Shown here piece by piece: positions 24,431 through 32,972 of a stretch of DNA of 64,000 nucleotides. Positions within the stretch are counted from its first letter, which is position 1; each line of letters opens with the position of its first letter. Location: assembly GCF_000269865.1 (NCBI RefSeq), contig NZ_AKKV01000022.1, positions 62,001-126,000 of the forward strand, in the 5' to 3' direction. Made by a program: the position numbers and the translations under genes. The notes beneath the pieces are model-generated. The model worked only from the letters and a program-made list of their open reading frames with translations, made no database searches and was not told where the DNA came from. This DNA is from Fictibacillus macauensis ZFHKF-1. Its GTDB lineage: Bacteria; Bacillota; Bacilli; Bacillales; Fictibacillaceae.

Positions 24431-25690
24431 ATGCTACGTTCGTTGCATCCGAATATCAAAATTCGCCTCTTCACGTCCTTTTTAATGAGAGCTGTCGGAA
24501 CGATGATTTTCCCATTTATGGCGATTTATTTATCATCAGAGCTCGGACAAGCGCTAGCAGGGGCGATTATGCTCATTAACGTATTTGCCTCCATTATTGT
24601 AGGGTTTTATGGTGGTTACATAGCAGATCGAATCGGTAGAAGACGGGTTTTGATTATGGGAGAGTGGTTATCGCTCGCAGCCTTTATCGTTATGCTCGTT
24701 GTCAATTCTCCGTGGTTCAACTCACCTTGGATCACAGCGGCAATGATGTTTGTACACGGCATTAGCAGTGGTTTAGTAGGTCCAGCAGCCGAAGCGATGC
24801 TCATTGATGCAAGTACGAAGGATAATCGTAAACTCATGTATAGCGTGAGTTATTGGGCAACGAATTTATCATTAGCGCTCGGTTCATTACTTGGTGGACT
24901 CTTCTTTAAAGAATATCGCTTTGAGCTGTTTATCGGTTTAGCAGTCGTAAATGTCATTTCCTTATGGTTATCGATTACAAAAATTACAGAAACGCACATT
25001 AGTAAGCAAAGCAAGCGTTCTGTAAATGTATTTAGAGATATGGCGAATAGTTATAAAGTCGTCATGACGGATAAGCTTTTTTTATGGTTATGTTTAGCAT
25101 CTACCTTGATCATTGGGCTGGAATTTCAGCTGGCGAATTATGTTTCGGTACGATTAAATAAAGAATTTATAGAACAAATGATTTCTGTTGGACAGTGGTT
25201 TACATATGCATTAGATGGATTGCGCATGGCTAGTATTTTAATGATGACGAATACTGTGCTTGTCGTCGTTGGTTCTTTTTTCGTAACAAAGTGGATGAAG
25301 CGTTACCGCGATCAATATGTATTGTATGGTGGGCTTTTGTTATTTTTTATCGGCTATACAATCATCGGTTATAGCAACAATCTCTGGTTATTACTGGCGT
25401 GCATGACGTTCGCTACGCTTGGTGAAATTATGTATATCCCGATTAAACAATCGATTATGGCTGATATCATTCACGAAGATGCACGAAGCTCTTATTTGGC
25501 CATTAACGGTTTAACGTTTCAGGTCGCTAAAGTACTCGGGGCGCTCGGAATTACAATTGGTGCTTTTGTTCCATCATGGGGCATGGCGGTTATTTATGGG
25601 CTAGCAAGTATACTTGCCATTGTGAGCTTCATGAAAGTAACGAGCGCAGTTTCTTTGGAAAAGAAAGACTCTGTTTCAGCCATCTCATAA
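24431..25690 (+). CDS. MFS transporter
   Basis: The 419-residue protein starts at the ATG at 24431 after AAAGGAGG. It has 12 predicted helices and the MFS loop 2-3 signature GGYIADRIGRRRVLIMGEW, a central cytoplasmic loop near residue 200, and a loop 8-9 with TKWMKRYRDQ. It is probably a proton-coupled efflux or sugar transporter. It is divergently arranged with the SgrR-like regulator gene (115 bp between starts). In E. coli sgrR is linked to setA, an MFS sugar exporter, so a sugar or sugar-phosphate stress efflux role is a reasonable guess. A terminator follows. Confidence 0.85.
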   Translation: MLRSLHPNIKIRLFTSFLMRAVGTMIFPFMAIYLSSELGQALAGAIMLINVFASIIVGFYGGYIADRIGRRRVLIMGEWLSLAAFIVMLVVNSPWFNSPWITAAMMFVHGISSGLVGPAAEAMLIDASTKDNRKLMYSVSYWATNLSLALGSLLGGLFFKEYRFELFIGLAVVNVISLWLSITKITETHISKQSKRSVNVFRDMANSYKVVMTDKLFLWLCLASTLIIGLEFQLANYVSVRLNKEFIEQMISVGQWFTYALDGLRMASILMMTNTVLVVVGSFFVTKWMKRYRDQYVLYGGLLLFFIGYTIIGYSNNLWLLLACMTFATLGEIMYIPIKQSIMADIIHEDARSSYLAINGLTFQVAKVLGALGITIGAFVPSWGMAVIYGLASILAIVSFMKVTSAVSLEKKDSVSAIS

Positions 25691-25694
25691 GATG

Positions 25695-25720
25695 ACGCCG
25701 GCTAATGCTGGCGTTTTTTT
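25695..25720 (+). terminator. Terminator after the MFS gene
   Basis: Compact hairpin ACGCCGGC/GCTGGCGT with TAAT loop and T7 tail. Confidence 0.85.
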
Positions 25721-25843
25721 TATGAAAATCGCACATTTTAGCAAAGTATATAAGAATATACGAAAATTTGTCGCATATTTCATCAGGCAACCTTGTCTAT
25801 TTTAAGGTAAAATAAGAGTACAAATGAATGCAGGTGATGTAAT

Positions 25844-27022
25844 ATGTTAAAAAAATTGATTCGGCATCTGGATTACAGCCTCATTTTTGTCGTAATCGCG
25901 TTAGGTGTTTTTGGAGTGATGATGATTTATAGCAGTAGCTATCCCGTTGCGCTCCGCTTTAATCTATCAATTGATTTCTTTTTTAAACGACAGCTCATTT
26001 TTTTACTGGTAGGATGCGTGCTTTTTCTGTTCGCTGTCCTTTTTCCGTACAAGGCATACATGAATTTGACGAAGATGCTCGTGCTCTTAACCTTTATCCT
26101 CCTTGTCATCGTCTTTCTTGCCGGTAAAACGACGAACAATGCACAATCTTGGTTAAGCATCGGTGGCTTTAATATTCAGCCTTCTGAGCTTGCGAAGTTA
26201 GCTGTGATCGTTTACTTGTCGTCTGTGTTAGCGAAAAAGCAATCGTATATCGGAAACTTCGGTAAAGCTGTCTTTCCGCCACTCGTATTAGTCGGTTTTA
26301 TGGCTGGTTTGATTTTAATTCAGCCTGACTTCGGATCGATGATTATCCTCGTAGCTGCCGCAGCATGTATTATTTACAGTGCGAAATTACGAGCGAAACA
26401 CGTGCTTTTACTTACCGTTATTGGCTCAATTGGCTTGGCAATTTTCTTTACGTTTATGGCGAGTGATAATCAAATTGGTCGCTTTAAAGGTGCGTATTCT
26501 CCGTTTGAGAACCCAAAAGAAGGCTGGCAGCTCGTTAATTCGTACATAGCGATTGCCAACGGAAGTATTAGTGGTGTAGGTCTTGGTAATGGTACGTCGA
26601 AATATGGCTATTTACCAGAAGTCCAAACAGACTTTATTATTGCTAACGTCTCTGAAGAACTTGGTTTTGTTGGTGTGCTCGTCACGCTCATTGCGCTGTT
26701 TTATATTGTCATCAAAGGCTTTATTATCGGCTTACGCTGTAAAGATACTTTCGGGCGGCTGATGGCAATTGGGATTTCGAGTTGGATTGGCATACAAGCG
26801 TTTATTAATTTAGGCGCAGCGTCAGGGTTATTGCCGGTTACCGGCGTGCCGCTTCCGTTTTTAAGCTATGGGGGGTCCTCGATGCTCGTTCTCATGCTCT
26901 CTACGGGCATTCTTGTGAACATCTCTGGCTTTGTGAATATGAGACGGAAAAACAAAGAAGCCTCCGCGCTACACGAACAAGAAGAAGAGGTTGTTAAACC
27001 AACATTGCGCGTTGTTAAATAG
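25844..27022 (+). CDS. SEDS-family peptidoglycan glycosyltransferase (FtsW/RodA/SpoVE type)
   Basis: SEDS proteins polymerise lipid II in partnership with a class B penicillin-binding protein. The 392-residue protein has about ten membrane segments and the signatures IYSSSYPVAL, NNAQSWLSIGGFNIQPSELAKLA, LIQPDFGSMI with the catalytic Asp, IANGSISGVGLGNGTSKYGYLPEVQTDFI and LLPVTGVPLPFLSYGGSSM. The linkage QPSE and FIIANVSEELGF is FtsW-like. No pbp gene or division cluster is adjacent, so it may be a stand-alone paralog rather than the main FtsW. The ATG follows AGGTGATG, and a terminator follows. Confidence 0.9.
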   Translation: MLKKLIRHLDYSLIFVVIALGVFGVMMIYSSSYPVALRFNLSIDFFFKRQLIFLLVGCVLFLFAVLFPYKAYMNLTKMLVLLTFILLVIVFLAGKTTNNAQSWLSIGGFNIQPSELAKLAVIVYLSSVLAKKQSYIGNFGKAVFPPLVLVGFMAGLILIQPDFGSMIILVAAAACIIYSAKLRAKHVLLLTVIGSIGLAIFFTFMASDNQIGRFKGAYSPFENPKEGWQLVNSYIAIANGSISGVGLGNGTSKYGYLPEVQTDFIIANVSEELGFVGVLVTLIALFYIVIKGFIIGLRCKDTFGRLMAIGISSWIGIQAFINLGAASGLLPVTGVPLPFLSYGGSSMLVLMLSTGILVNISGFVNMRRKNKEASALHEQEEEVVKPTLRVVK

Positions 27023-27063
27023 TTGTATGAAAAGCGGCTGGGACATAAACGGCCTTAACACAT

Positions 27064-27108
27064 AAAAAATGGCTTCATCATCGATTTCGGTGATGAAGCC
27101 ATTTTTTT
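27064..27108 (+). terminator. Terminator of the SEDS gene, sister of the hairpin at 1279
   Basis: AAAAAATGGCTTCATCA pairs perfectly with TGATGAAGCCATTTTTT (17 bp) around TCGATTTCGG. It is preceded by GGCTGGGACATAA. Array III begins about 75 bp further. Confidence 0.9.
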
Positions 27109-27181
27109 ATTAGTTTGTCTTACGTATGTAAGTAGCCGTCGAATGCACTACAAAATGGAGTAGGGTGCAAGCTCTTCTATA

Positions 27182-27399
27182 ATTGCGCGCAGGAGCCCTT
27201 GATTCGCGCGCAGACCAGGTCCGTTCGCGCGCAGGAGCCCTCGATTCGCGCGCAGACCAAGTCCGTTCGCGCGCAGGAGCCTCGATTCGTGCGCAGACCA
27301 AGTTCGTTCGCGCACAGGAGCCTCGATTCGCGCGCAGACCAAGTCCGTTCGCGCGCAGGAGCCCTCGGTTCGCGCGCAGACCAAGTCCGTTCGCGCGCA
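27182..27399 (-). repeat. 21-bp phased GCGCGC repeat array III (11 units, reverse orientation)
   Basis: Units read ATTCGCGCGCAG or GTTCGCGCGCAG on the plus strand, i.e. the reverse complement of the core of arrays I and II. The final A of each core lies at 27191, 27212, 27233, 27254, 27275, 27295, 27316, 27336, 27357, 27378 and 27399: nine... all but two intervals are 21 bp, the other two 20. Two flavours alternate (AGGAGCCCTCGATTC and AGACCAAGTCCGTTC flanks), giving a 42-bp higher-order repeat. One isolated unit is at 27551-27561. Frames through the array on both strands lack ribosome binding sites. Confidence 0.95.
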
Positions 27400-27722
27400 G
27401 ACCAGATAAATCGCCTCCAGCAACGGTGTAAGAGATGAAAAATAGAGCAAATGAAGAGAGCATCTCGTAAATGCGCTCAAAAAGAAGAAGAAATAGCGTC
27501 AAAGCTCTTAAATAACTAGGAAAAGAGTGATGTGCAAAAGAGATGCTAGTTTGCGCGCAGCAGATCGACTCAAACGCAATCCAAGTCAATTCCTCCACAT
27601 GCCCCATTATACAGAGGAAGTATTTCATGGAAACTTTAAGCTTCTTTTAAGGTTGATATTATTCACTTGTAATATCGGTGCGCTATACTAAGAAGCGTAA
27701 CATCCAGAAGGAGTGAAAGTTA

Positions 27723-28472
27723 GTGATTGTACAAGCGCGAAATGTTTCGAAAACATATGGGTCAAACGGCCATTTAAATAAAGCATTAGATAATATTACG
27801 ATGACGATTCTTGAAGGCGAATTCGTTGGCTTGATGGGACCATCTGGAGCAGGGAAAACCTCCTTGCTCAATATTTTTTCAACGATTGATACGGCTTCTT
27901 CTGGCGAAATTAAAATCATGGGTAAAGATATTAATGCCATGAAAGAAGCGGAACTAGCCAATTTTCGCCGTCATGAGCTAGGCTTTGTTTTTCAAGACTA
28001 TCACTTATTAGATACATTAAGTGTGAAAGATAATATTGTGTTGCCATTAGCTTTGTCCGGTGTGCCAGTACATGAAATTGAAAAACGAGCACAAGAAATC
28101 GCGCATAAGCTTGATTTAGTGGACGTGCTAAGTCAGTTTCCCTATCAAATTTCAGGTGGGCAAAAACAACGCGCAGCGGTTGCACGCGCGATGATTGCTA
28201 AGCCCCGCTTAGTATTAGCAGATGAACCGACCGGTGCGCTTGATTCGAAGGCGGCAACTGACGTTCTTGAGCGATTGCAAACGTTAAATCAAACCGATCG
28301 TGCAACCATTTTGTTAGTAACACATGATGCGTATGCGGCTAGCTTTTGTCAGCGCATTATTTTTATGAAGGACGGCCGTTTTGATCAAGAGCTTGATCGC
28401 CGCGGCCGTTCACGGGTGGAATTTTTTCATGTCATTCTTGACATGTTAGCCACACTTGGAGGGAACGCGTAG
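27723..28472 (+). CDS. ABC transporter ATP-binding protein (BceA/YxdL-like)
   Basis: The 249-residue ATPase starts at GTG after AAGGAG. It has Walker A GPSGAGKTS, Q-loop FVFQDYHLLDTLSVKDNIVLPLAL, signature ISGGQKQR, Walker B LVLADEPTGALD and switch THD. The SVKDNIVLPL stretch and total length match the ATPases of Bce-type peptide-detoxification modules. The permease gene starts 2 bp after its stop. A two-component system follows, as in B. subtilis yxdJKLM-yxeA, although the gene order differs. It probably supports sensing or removal of an antimicrobial peptide at the membrane. Confidence 0.9.
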   Translation: MIVQARNVSKTYGSNGHLNKALDNITMTILEGEFVGLMGPSGAGKTSLLNIFSTIDTASSGEIKIMGKDINAMKEAELANFRRHELGFVFQDYHLLDTLSVKDNIVLPLALSGVPVHEIEKRAQEIAHKLDLVDVLSQFPYQISGGQKQRAAVARAMIAKPRLVLADEPTGALDSKAATDVLERLQTLNQTDRATILLVTHDAYAASFCQRIIFMKDGRFDQELDRRGRSRVEFFHVILDMLATLGGNA

Positions 28473-28473
28473 T

Positions 28474-30405
28474 ATGACACTTTTGCAAATGGCGTGGAAA
28501 AATATTCTGCATAACCTTTCCATGTATGTGCTTTATGTTTTCACGATGATTCTAGCGATCATCACGTTCTTAACATTCAGTGTAATCGCCCGTGAAGTAC
28601 CATCTGAAGTTGCGTCTGGAGGGTTCCTAGATCTGTCTGCCTTCTTTACAGGTGCTTCTGTCATTTTACTACTTTTTATTACGCTATTTAGTTGGTGCTG
28701 TCACGCCTTTTTTTTAAAGAAACGTAAACAAGAAATGAAGCTATATTCGATGCTTGGAATGGCGAAAAAACAAATAGGGCGCATGCTTTTTTATGAGCAT
28801 CTATTATTGGGAGTAGGGACGCTTGTCATTGGCTGTCTCATCGGAAGTGCACTTCTACGCCTATTTGTAATGCTACTAATGTCGTTCATGGGCTATGAGG
28901 GCTCAGTTTCTGTGTCCTTTCCAGCAAGCAGTGACCTAGGTTACACGGTTATCATTTTCCTCGGTATAACGCTGCTTACAAGCGTTCAAAGCTATCATTT
29001 CAGCTATCGATTAAAGCTTTCGGAATTGTTTCAGGTAGAGGGAGAAAAGGTGGAGCCAACATCATCATGGCTTCTCGTTGTTCTTGCTTTTCTTTGTATT
29101 GGCGTAGGCTATCGTCTCGCCTTGGAAAATATTTTAACGTCACACATATGGAAACTGTTAGGGTTACTTTTGTCGCCCATGGTGATCGTTGGACTTGTCA
29201 TCATTGGAACTTTTTTATTGTTTCATACCGTCATTGTTTTGTTGTTTAAAATTGTAAAGAAGCATAAAGCGACGTATTGGAACGGTTTAAATATGGTAGG
29301 TGCTTCTCAACTGCTACACCGTGTGAAAGACAATGCGGTCATGTTAACAGCCGTTGCCATCATCAGCGCTGTTACGTTAACCGTTGTGGGGACGACATAC
29401 GCCTCTTATTCGATCAATAAAGAATATACAGCTGTTTCTAATCCAAACAGCATGATGTTTATAAATCATAATGCACAAGCGGTTAAGCAAATAAATCAGC
29501 TGATTGCTAAAGACACAGAGCGTCCGCTAGCGTATCATGCGTCTGTCCAAGCGTTGCTGACCCGAGCAGACATCAGTACGCTTGAGAACCCTTTTCTTGG
29601 CCAAGAACAAGAAGTAGCGCTTATTTCGCAGTCTATGTTTAATAAGCTTACTTCTCTCCAAAGAAAAGATGAAAAACTTACGTTACAAGGAAGGGAAGCT
29701 GTCGTTTTAACGATTGATTATAGTGAGCCGTTCGGCGCCAACTATGAAGGAGCGTCCATTCCACTACAAGTGAAAGGGAAAAACGTCGAGCTACAAGTAA
29801 AAGAACACATTCATGATTCCGTCTTTAATTCAGGAACGGCGAGCACGACGGTTGTTCTTAGTAACGATTTATTTCACAAGCTTCTTCAGAAAAAGAAAGC
29901 CGAGCGCATTCGCTATGAGCTTTATCAATTTAAAGATGAAGCGCACGTTAAAGGGTTAACAGAAGAAATTGAAAAGAGATTAACCGATCAAGATTTATTT
30001 TCTAGCTATTATCAAGAGTATACAGAAGGCTTGGGCATTTTCGGGCTACTGCTTTTTATTAGTTCTTTTTTCGGTCTAGTGTTCGTCAGTGCAGTTGGTA
30101 CGTTACTATACGGTAAATTAAGAATAGAAGCAGAAAATAATCGCGATCGCTATCAGCTTCTCATCAAGATGGGTGTAACGAAAAAAGAAATTACTGCGTC
30201 TATTTTTAGGCAGCTCTGTATCCTATTTAGCTTGCCACTCCTCATTGGCATCGTTCATAGTCTCGTCGCTATGATGGCTTTTTCTAAGCTGTTTACGATT
30301 TCTTTAAAAGGACCGATGACGGTCTGCGTCATCCTCTATAGTGGCATTTATTGTCTGTTTTTTATCGCTACCCTTCGTCGGTATTACAAAACAGTATTAA
30401 GCTAA
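28474..30405 (+). CDS. FtsX-like ABC permease (BceB/YxdM-like)
   Basis: The start is the ATG at 28474 after GGAGGG; a longer frame overlaps the ATPase gene. The 643-residue protein has the Bce-type layout: MAWKNILHNLSMYVLYVFTMILAI at the N-terminus, KKRKQEMKLYSMLGMAKKQIGRMLFYEHLLLG (the FtsX-family cytoplasmic loop), about ten helices, and a large extracellular domain of roughly 200 residues between helices 7 and 8 (residues ~315-515). The extracellular domain recognises cationic peptides or lipid II cycle intermediates in this family. It is paired with the upstream ATPase. The specific ligand is unknown. Confidence 0.9.
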   Translation: MTLLQMAWKNILHNLSMYVLYVFTMILAIITFLTFSVIAREVPSEVASGGFLDLSAFFTGASVILLLFITLFSWCCHAFFLKKRKQEMKLYSMLGMAKKQIGRMLFYEHLLLGVGTLVIGCLIGSALLRLFVMLLMSFMGYEGSVSVSFPASSDLGYTVIIFLGITLLTSVQSYHFSYRLKLSELFQVEGEKVEPTSSWLLVVLAFLCIGVGYRLALENILTSHIWKLLGLLLSPMVIVGLVIIGTFLLFHTVIVLLFKIVKKHKATYWNGLNMVGASQLLHRVKDNAVMLTAVAIISAVTLTVVGTTYASYSINKEYTAVSNPNSMMFINHNAQAVKQINQLIAKDTERPLAYHASVQALLTRADISTLENPFLGQEQEVALISQSMFNKLTSLQRKDEKLTLQGREAVVLTIDYSEPFGANYEGASIPLQVKGKNVELQVKEHIHDSVFNSGTASTTVVLSNDLFHKLLQKKKAERIRYELYQFKDEAHVKGLTEEIEKRLTDQDLFSSYYQEYTEGLGIFGLLLFISSFFGLVFVSAVGTLLYGKLRIEAENNRDRYQLLIKMGVTKKEITASIFRQLCILFSLPLLIGIVHSLVAMMAFSKLFTISLKGPMTVCVILYSGIYCLFFIATLRRYYKTVLS

Positions 30406-30429
30406 AAAAAGAAAACAATAAAGTGAAAC

Positions 30430-30743
30430 ATGAAGGTTGGATGAGAAGTAATCTCGTTGTTATTATTTTAGTAGATGGTGCGATTATTTAATTTCCATCA
30501 TTGGAATGCGGATGAGAGTTGGAGCAGGTAAAGAGCTTATTATGAAGGCATCAGATGGTGAACACTATACGCGCTATGAATTTAAGACGAAAGCGTACGA
30601 GGCGCTTTGATACGGAAAAACGCTTAAAGCAAGATCACTATTTGAGATTGTATGTAGCCAAAAATAGCCATGACGTTAAATCATACGAAGAAGTGATGGT
30701 TTCTGAGCTACCAGAGAAAGTAAAGGCACGTCTTGTCAAATAA
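30430..30743 (+). pseudogene. yxeA: YxeA-like (DUF1093) gene, broken by frameshifts
   Basis: Translation in pieces resembles YxeA: RSNLVVIILVDGAII (signal/membrane segment, frame of 30444), then RVGAGKELIMKASDGEHYTRYEF (frame of 30506), then DTEKRLKQDHYLRLYVAKNS and SYEEVMVSELPEKVKARLVK (frame of 30609). B. subtilis YxeA has the same order of blocks (hydrophobic start, DGxxYxRYxF, then LKxxAYLxLYVK.....SYxEV). Thus at least two frameshifts and a stop near 30490 separate parts of one ancestral gene. An intact 62-codon frame at 30555-30743 contains only the end. In B. subtilis yxeA follows yxdLM, which supports the identification. Confidence 0.7.
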
Positions 30744-30798
30744 ATGATAGTGAGGCATACTACCCTCGAGACGTGTTTTATAAAAAAGGGGAATGATC

Positions 30799-31503
30799 AT
30801 GATTGCGAAAAAGGTGTTAGTCGTTGATGATGAGATGGATATTTTGCGTCTAATTGAAACGGTCCTAAAAAAAGAAGGCATTAAAGACGTCATAACGGCA
30901 GCAACTGCCCAAGAGGCATGGACTGCTTTTCAACGAGAACAGCCAGACCTTGTTTTGCTTGACATCATGCTTCCCGATGGTGAAGGGTACGAGGTTTGTA
31001 AACAAATTCGAGCAATTTCAACAGTGCCAATCCTATTTTTATCTGCTAAATCAGAAGAAATTGACCGGATCTTAGGGTTTGCGATGGGTGGCGATGATTA
31101 TATTACGAAGCCATTTAGCCCCAAAGAAGTTGCTTATCGTGTAAAAGCACAGCTGCGGCGTGCAAGCTATGTAACGAAAGAAGATGAGAAAGAAGCTGTG
31201 ATCAAGGTTGGCCCATTTGAACTGAATGAAACCGAACTGCAATTTTATCGAAATAAAGAGCATGTGGAGTTAAATCGCAAAGAACTGGGCTTGATGACGT
31301 ATTTTATGAAACATCAAAATAAAGTGATTAGTAAAGAAAGCTTATATGAAGCAGTATGGGGCGAGGATATGTACGGCTATGATAATACAATTATGGTTCA
31401 TATCCGCCGTCTGCGCGAGAAAATTGAAAACAATCCATCGAAACCTCAATATCTTTTAACGGTAAAAGGTTTAGGGTATAAGTTGGTTGTAAAAGATGAA
31501 TAA
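30799..31503 (+). CDS. OmpR-family response regulator
   Basis: I start at the ATG at 30799, seven bases after GGGG; the ATG at 30793 is too close. The 234-residue protein has a receiver domain (VLVVDDEMD acidic pocket, phospho-acceptor Asp55 in LVLLDIMLPDG, switch lysine in TKPFSPKE) and a C-terminal winged helix with HVELNRKELGLMTYFMKHQNKVISKESLYEAVWG and DNTIMVHIRRLREKIE. It forms a pair with the kinase gene that overlaps its stop by 8 bp. Its likely target is the transporter gene pair upstream. Confidence 0.93.
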   Translation: MIAKKVLVVDDEMDILRLIETVLKKEGIKDVITAATAQEAWTAFQREQPDLVLLDIMLPDGEGYEVCKQIRAISTVPILFLSAKSEEIDRILGFAMGGDDYITKPFSPKEVAYRVKAQLRRASYVTKEDEKEAVIKVGPFELNETELQFYRNKEHVELNRKELGLMTYFMKHQNKVISKESLYEAVWGEDMYGYDNTIMVHIRRLREKIENNPSKPQYLLTVKGLGYKLVVKDE

Positions 31504-32944
31504 ATCAATGCAGTGGCGGCTAACGGGGCGATTTTTAACCTCCATTGTAATCGTCGTCGTTCTCGTTATTATATTAAATATCGTTGCGGTTTTTTCTGTG
31601 TTTCTTATGCAAAATCAAACACATGGTCAACCTATAAAGGAAAAGCATAAATGGTCTGCAGAGATGTTTACGCGGAACTTTTATCGCTATATAAAAGGGG
31701 AAGAAGGCCATGTGTACATTACGCAAAAAGGAAAAAAAGAGTTAGCGAAGGAACATGCCTGGATTCAAATATTAGATGAGAACGGCCAGCAAGTATACGG
31801 CTATCATTTGCCCAAAAAGGTGAAAAAGAAATATCGACCGATTGAGATTATCAATCGCTATAAATATAAAGAAAAAGGTATTAACGCCATTCTCTTTGTA
31901 AGTGACAAGAAGTTTGGCGATACGGATTATAGTTACTTTATCGGCTTTAAAAATCCGAAATTAGCACGGTGGACGGCGACCTTTAATACAGAGCGCTTCT
32001 TTCAAAAGTTTCGCGTTATGACCATTGTCCTCGTTATTATTGATAGCATTGTCGCCCTCGTCATTGGTTATGCGTTTGCTAAGCGGCTCACGCGTCCGAT
32101 CAATCATATTATTGAGGGCATTAAACGATTAGCAGATAAAGATTACAAGGTGCATTATCCACCGAAAGGTCTTTATAAAGACGTGTATTATAACGTCAAC
32201 CACTTATCAAACGAGCTCACAGCACTTGAGCGCGAACGAAAACAACTGGATCGGATGAAAGAGGAATGGATCGCGAATATTTCTCACGATATTAAGACGC
32301 CGCTTGCGTCCGTTCAAGGGTATGCAGAAATGATGAAAGACCCAAATTATGAATTTACGGTTGAAGAAATGCGGGAATATGCGCAAATCATTGAAAGCAA
32401 AGCAATCTATATGAAAGATGTATTTGAGGATTTGCACTTAACGACACGACTTCGTAATCAAGGATTACCGCTTGAACGAAATCCGATTAATTTAGTAAAG
32501 TTTTTACGAAATATTGTCATTGACTTGTTAAATGATCCTCGTTATGAAGAGCGAGATATTACGTTTTATACGGAAGAGGATATTATTCCTTTTAAAGCAG
32601 ACGAGACGTTGTTACGAAGAGCGATGAATAACTTAATTTATAATGCGGTTGTTCACAACGATGCGAACGTATCCATTGTTGTGAAAGTAATGTCTCCAGG
32701 GAAAATAACGATTGAAGACAATGGACGAGGCATTCCGAAAGAAGAGTTGGATCGCATATTTGATCGCTATTATCGCGGCACAAATACAGGCGAAACCCAT
32801 AAAGGATCTGGTCTTGGGATGGCCATCGCACATGATACCATTAAAGCACACGGCGGCAATATAACGATTGAAAGCATTGTTGGTCGTGGAACGATTATTG
32901 ACATTGAATTTACGAATGAAACCCCTCTGCATGGAAAGGAGTAA
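31496..32944 (+). CDS. Sensor histidine kinase with extracellular domain
   Basis: The 482-residue protein has TM1 at about 13-37, an extracellular domain of ~135 residues (about 38-172), TM2 at about 174-195, a HAMP region (RPINHIIEGIKRLADKDYKV), HisKA with phospho-acceptor His264 in ISHDIKTPLASVQGYAEMM, and an HATPase domain (NLIYNAVVHN, DNGRGIP, GSGLGMAIAHDTIKAHGG). The start overlaps the regulator gene. Bce-type modules normally use a short intramembrane kinase (~330 residues, almost no external loop), so this is a different sensor class next to a Bce-type transporter; stimulus unknown. Confidence 0.9.
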   Translation: MNKSMQWRLTGRFLTSIVIVVVLVIILNIVAVFSVFLMQNQTHGQPIKEKHKWSAEMFTRNFYRYIKGEEGHVYITQKGKKELAKEHAWIQILDENGQQVYGYHLPKKVKKKYRPIEIINRYKYKEKGINAILFVSDKKFGDTDYSYFIGFKNPKLARWTATFNTERFFQKFRVMTIVLVIIDSIVALVIGYAFAKRLTRPINHIIEGIKRLADKDYKVHYPPKGLYKDVYYNVNHLSNELTALERERKQLDRMKEEWIANISHDIKTPLASVQGYAEMMKDPNYEFTVEEMREYAQIIESKAIYMKDVFEDLHLTTRLRNQGLPLERNPINLVKFLRNIVIDLLNDPRYEERDITFYTEEDIIPFKADETLLRRAMNNLIYNAVVHNDANVSIVVKVMSPGKITIEDNGRGIPKEELDRIFDRYYRGTNTGETHKGSGLGMAIAHDTIKAHGGNITIESIVGRGTIIDIEFTNETPLHGKE

Positions 32945-32968
32945 TTTTCATTGCTACGGGGTTTTTTC
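32920..32968 (+). terminator. Possible terminator overlapping the kinase stop codon
   Basis: AACCCC and GCATGGAAA pair imperfectly with TTTCATTGC and GGGGTT, followed by T6. The stem includes the last codons of the kinase gene. Confidence 0.5.
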
Positions 32969-32972
32969 CTAT

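Noticed and set aside
27110-27628. Long minus-strand frame (172 codons) and others through array III
   Set aside because: Same repeat artefact; start lies beyond the array with no ribosome binding site, and it overlaps the other frames equally well.
30555-30743. A genuine 62-residue gene
   Set aside because: It is the 3' fragment of the frameshifted yxeA-like gene; the frame enters from upstream of the shift and has no ribosome binding site.
31496-32944. Assigning the kinase to the BceS class
   Set aside because: BceS-type kinases are about 330 residues with almost no external loop; this one has a large ectodomain and HAMP.
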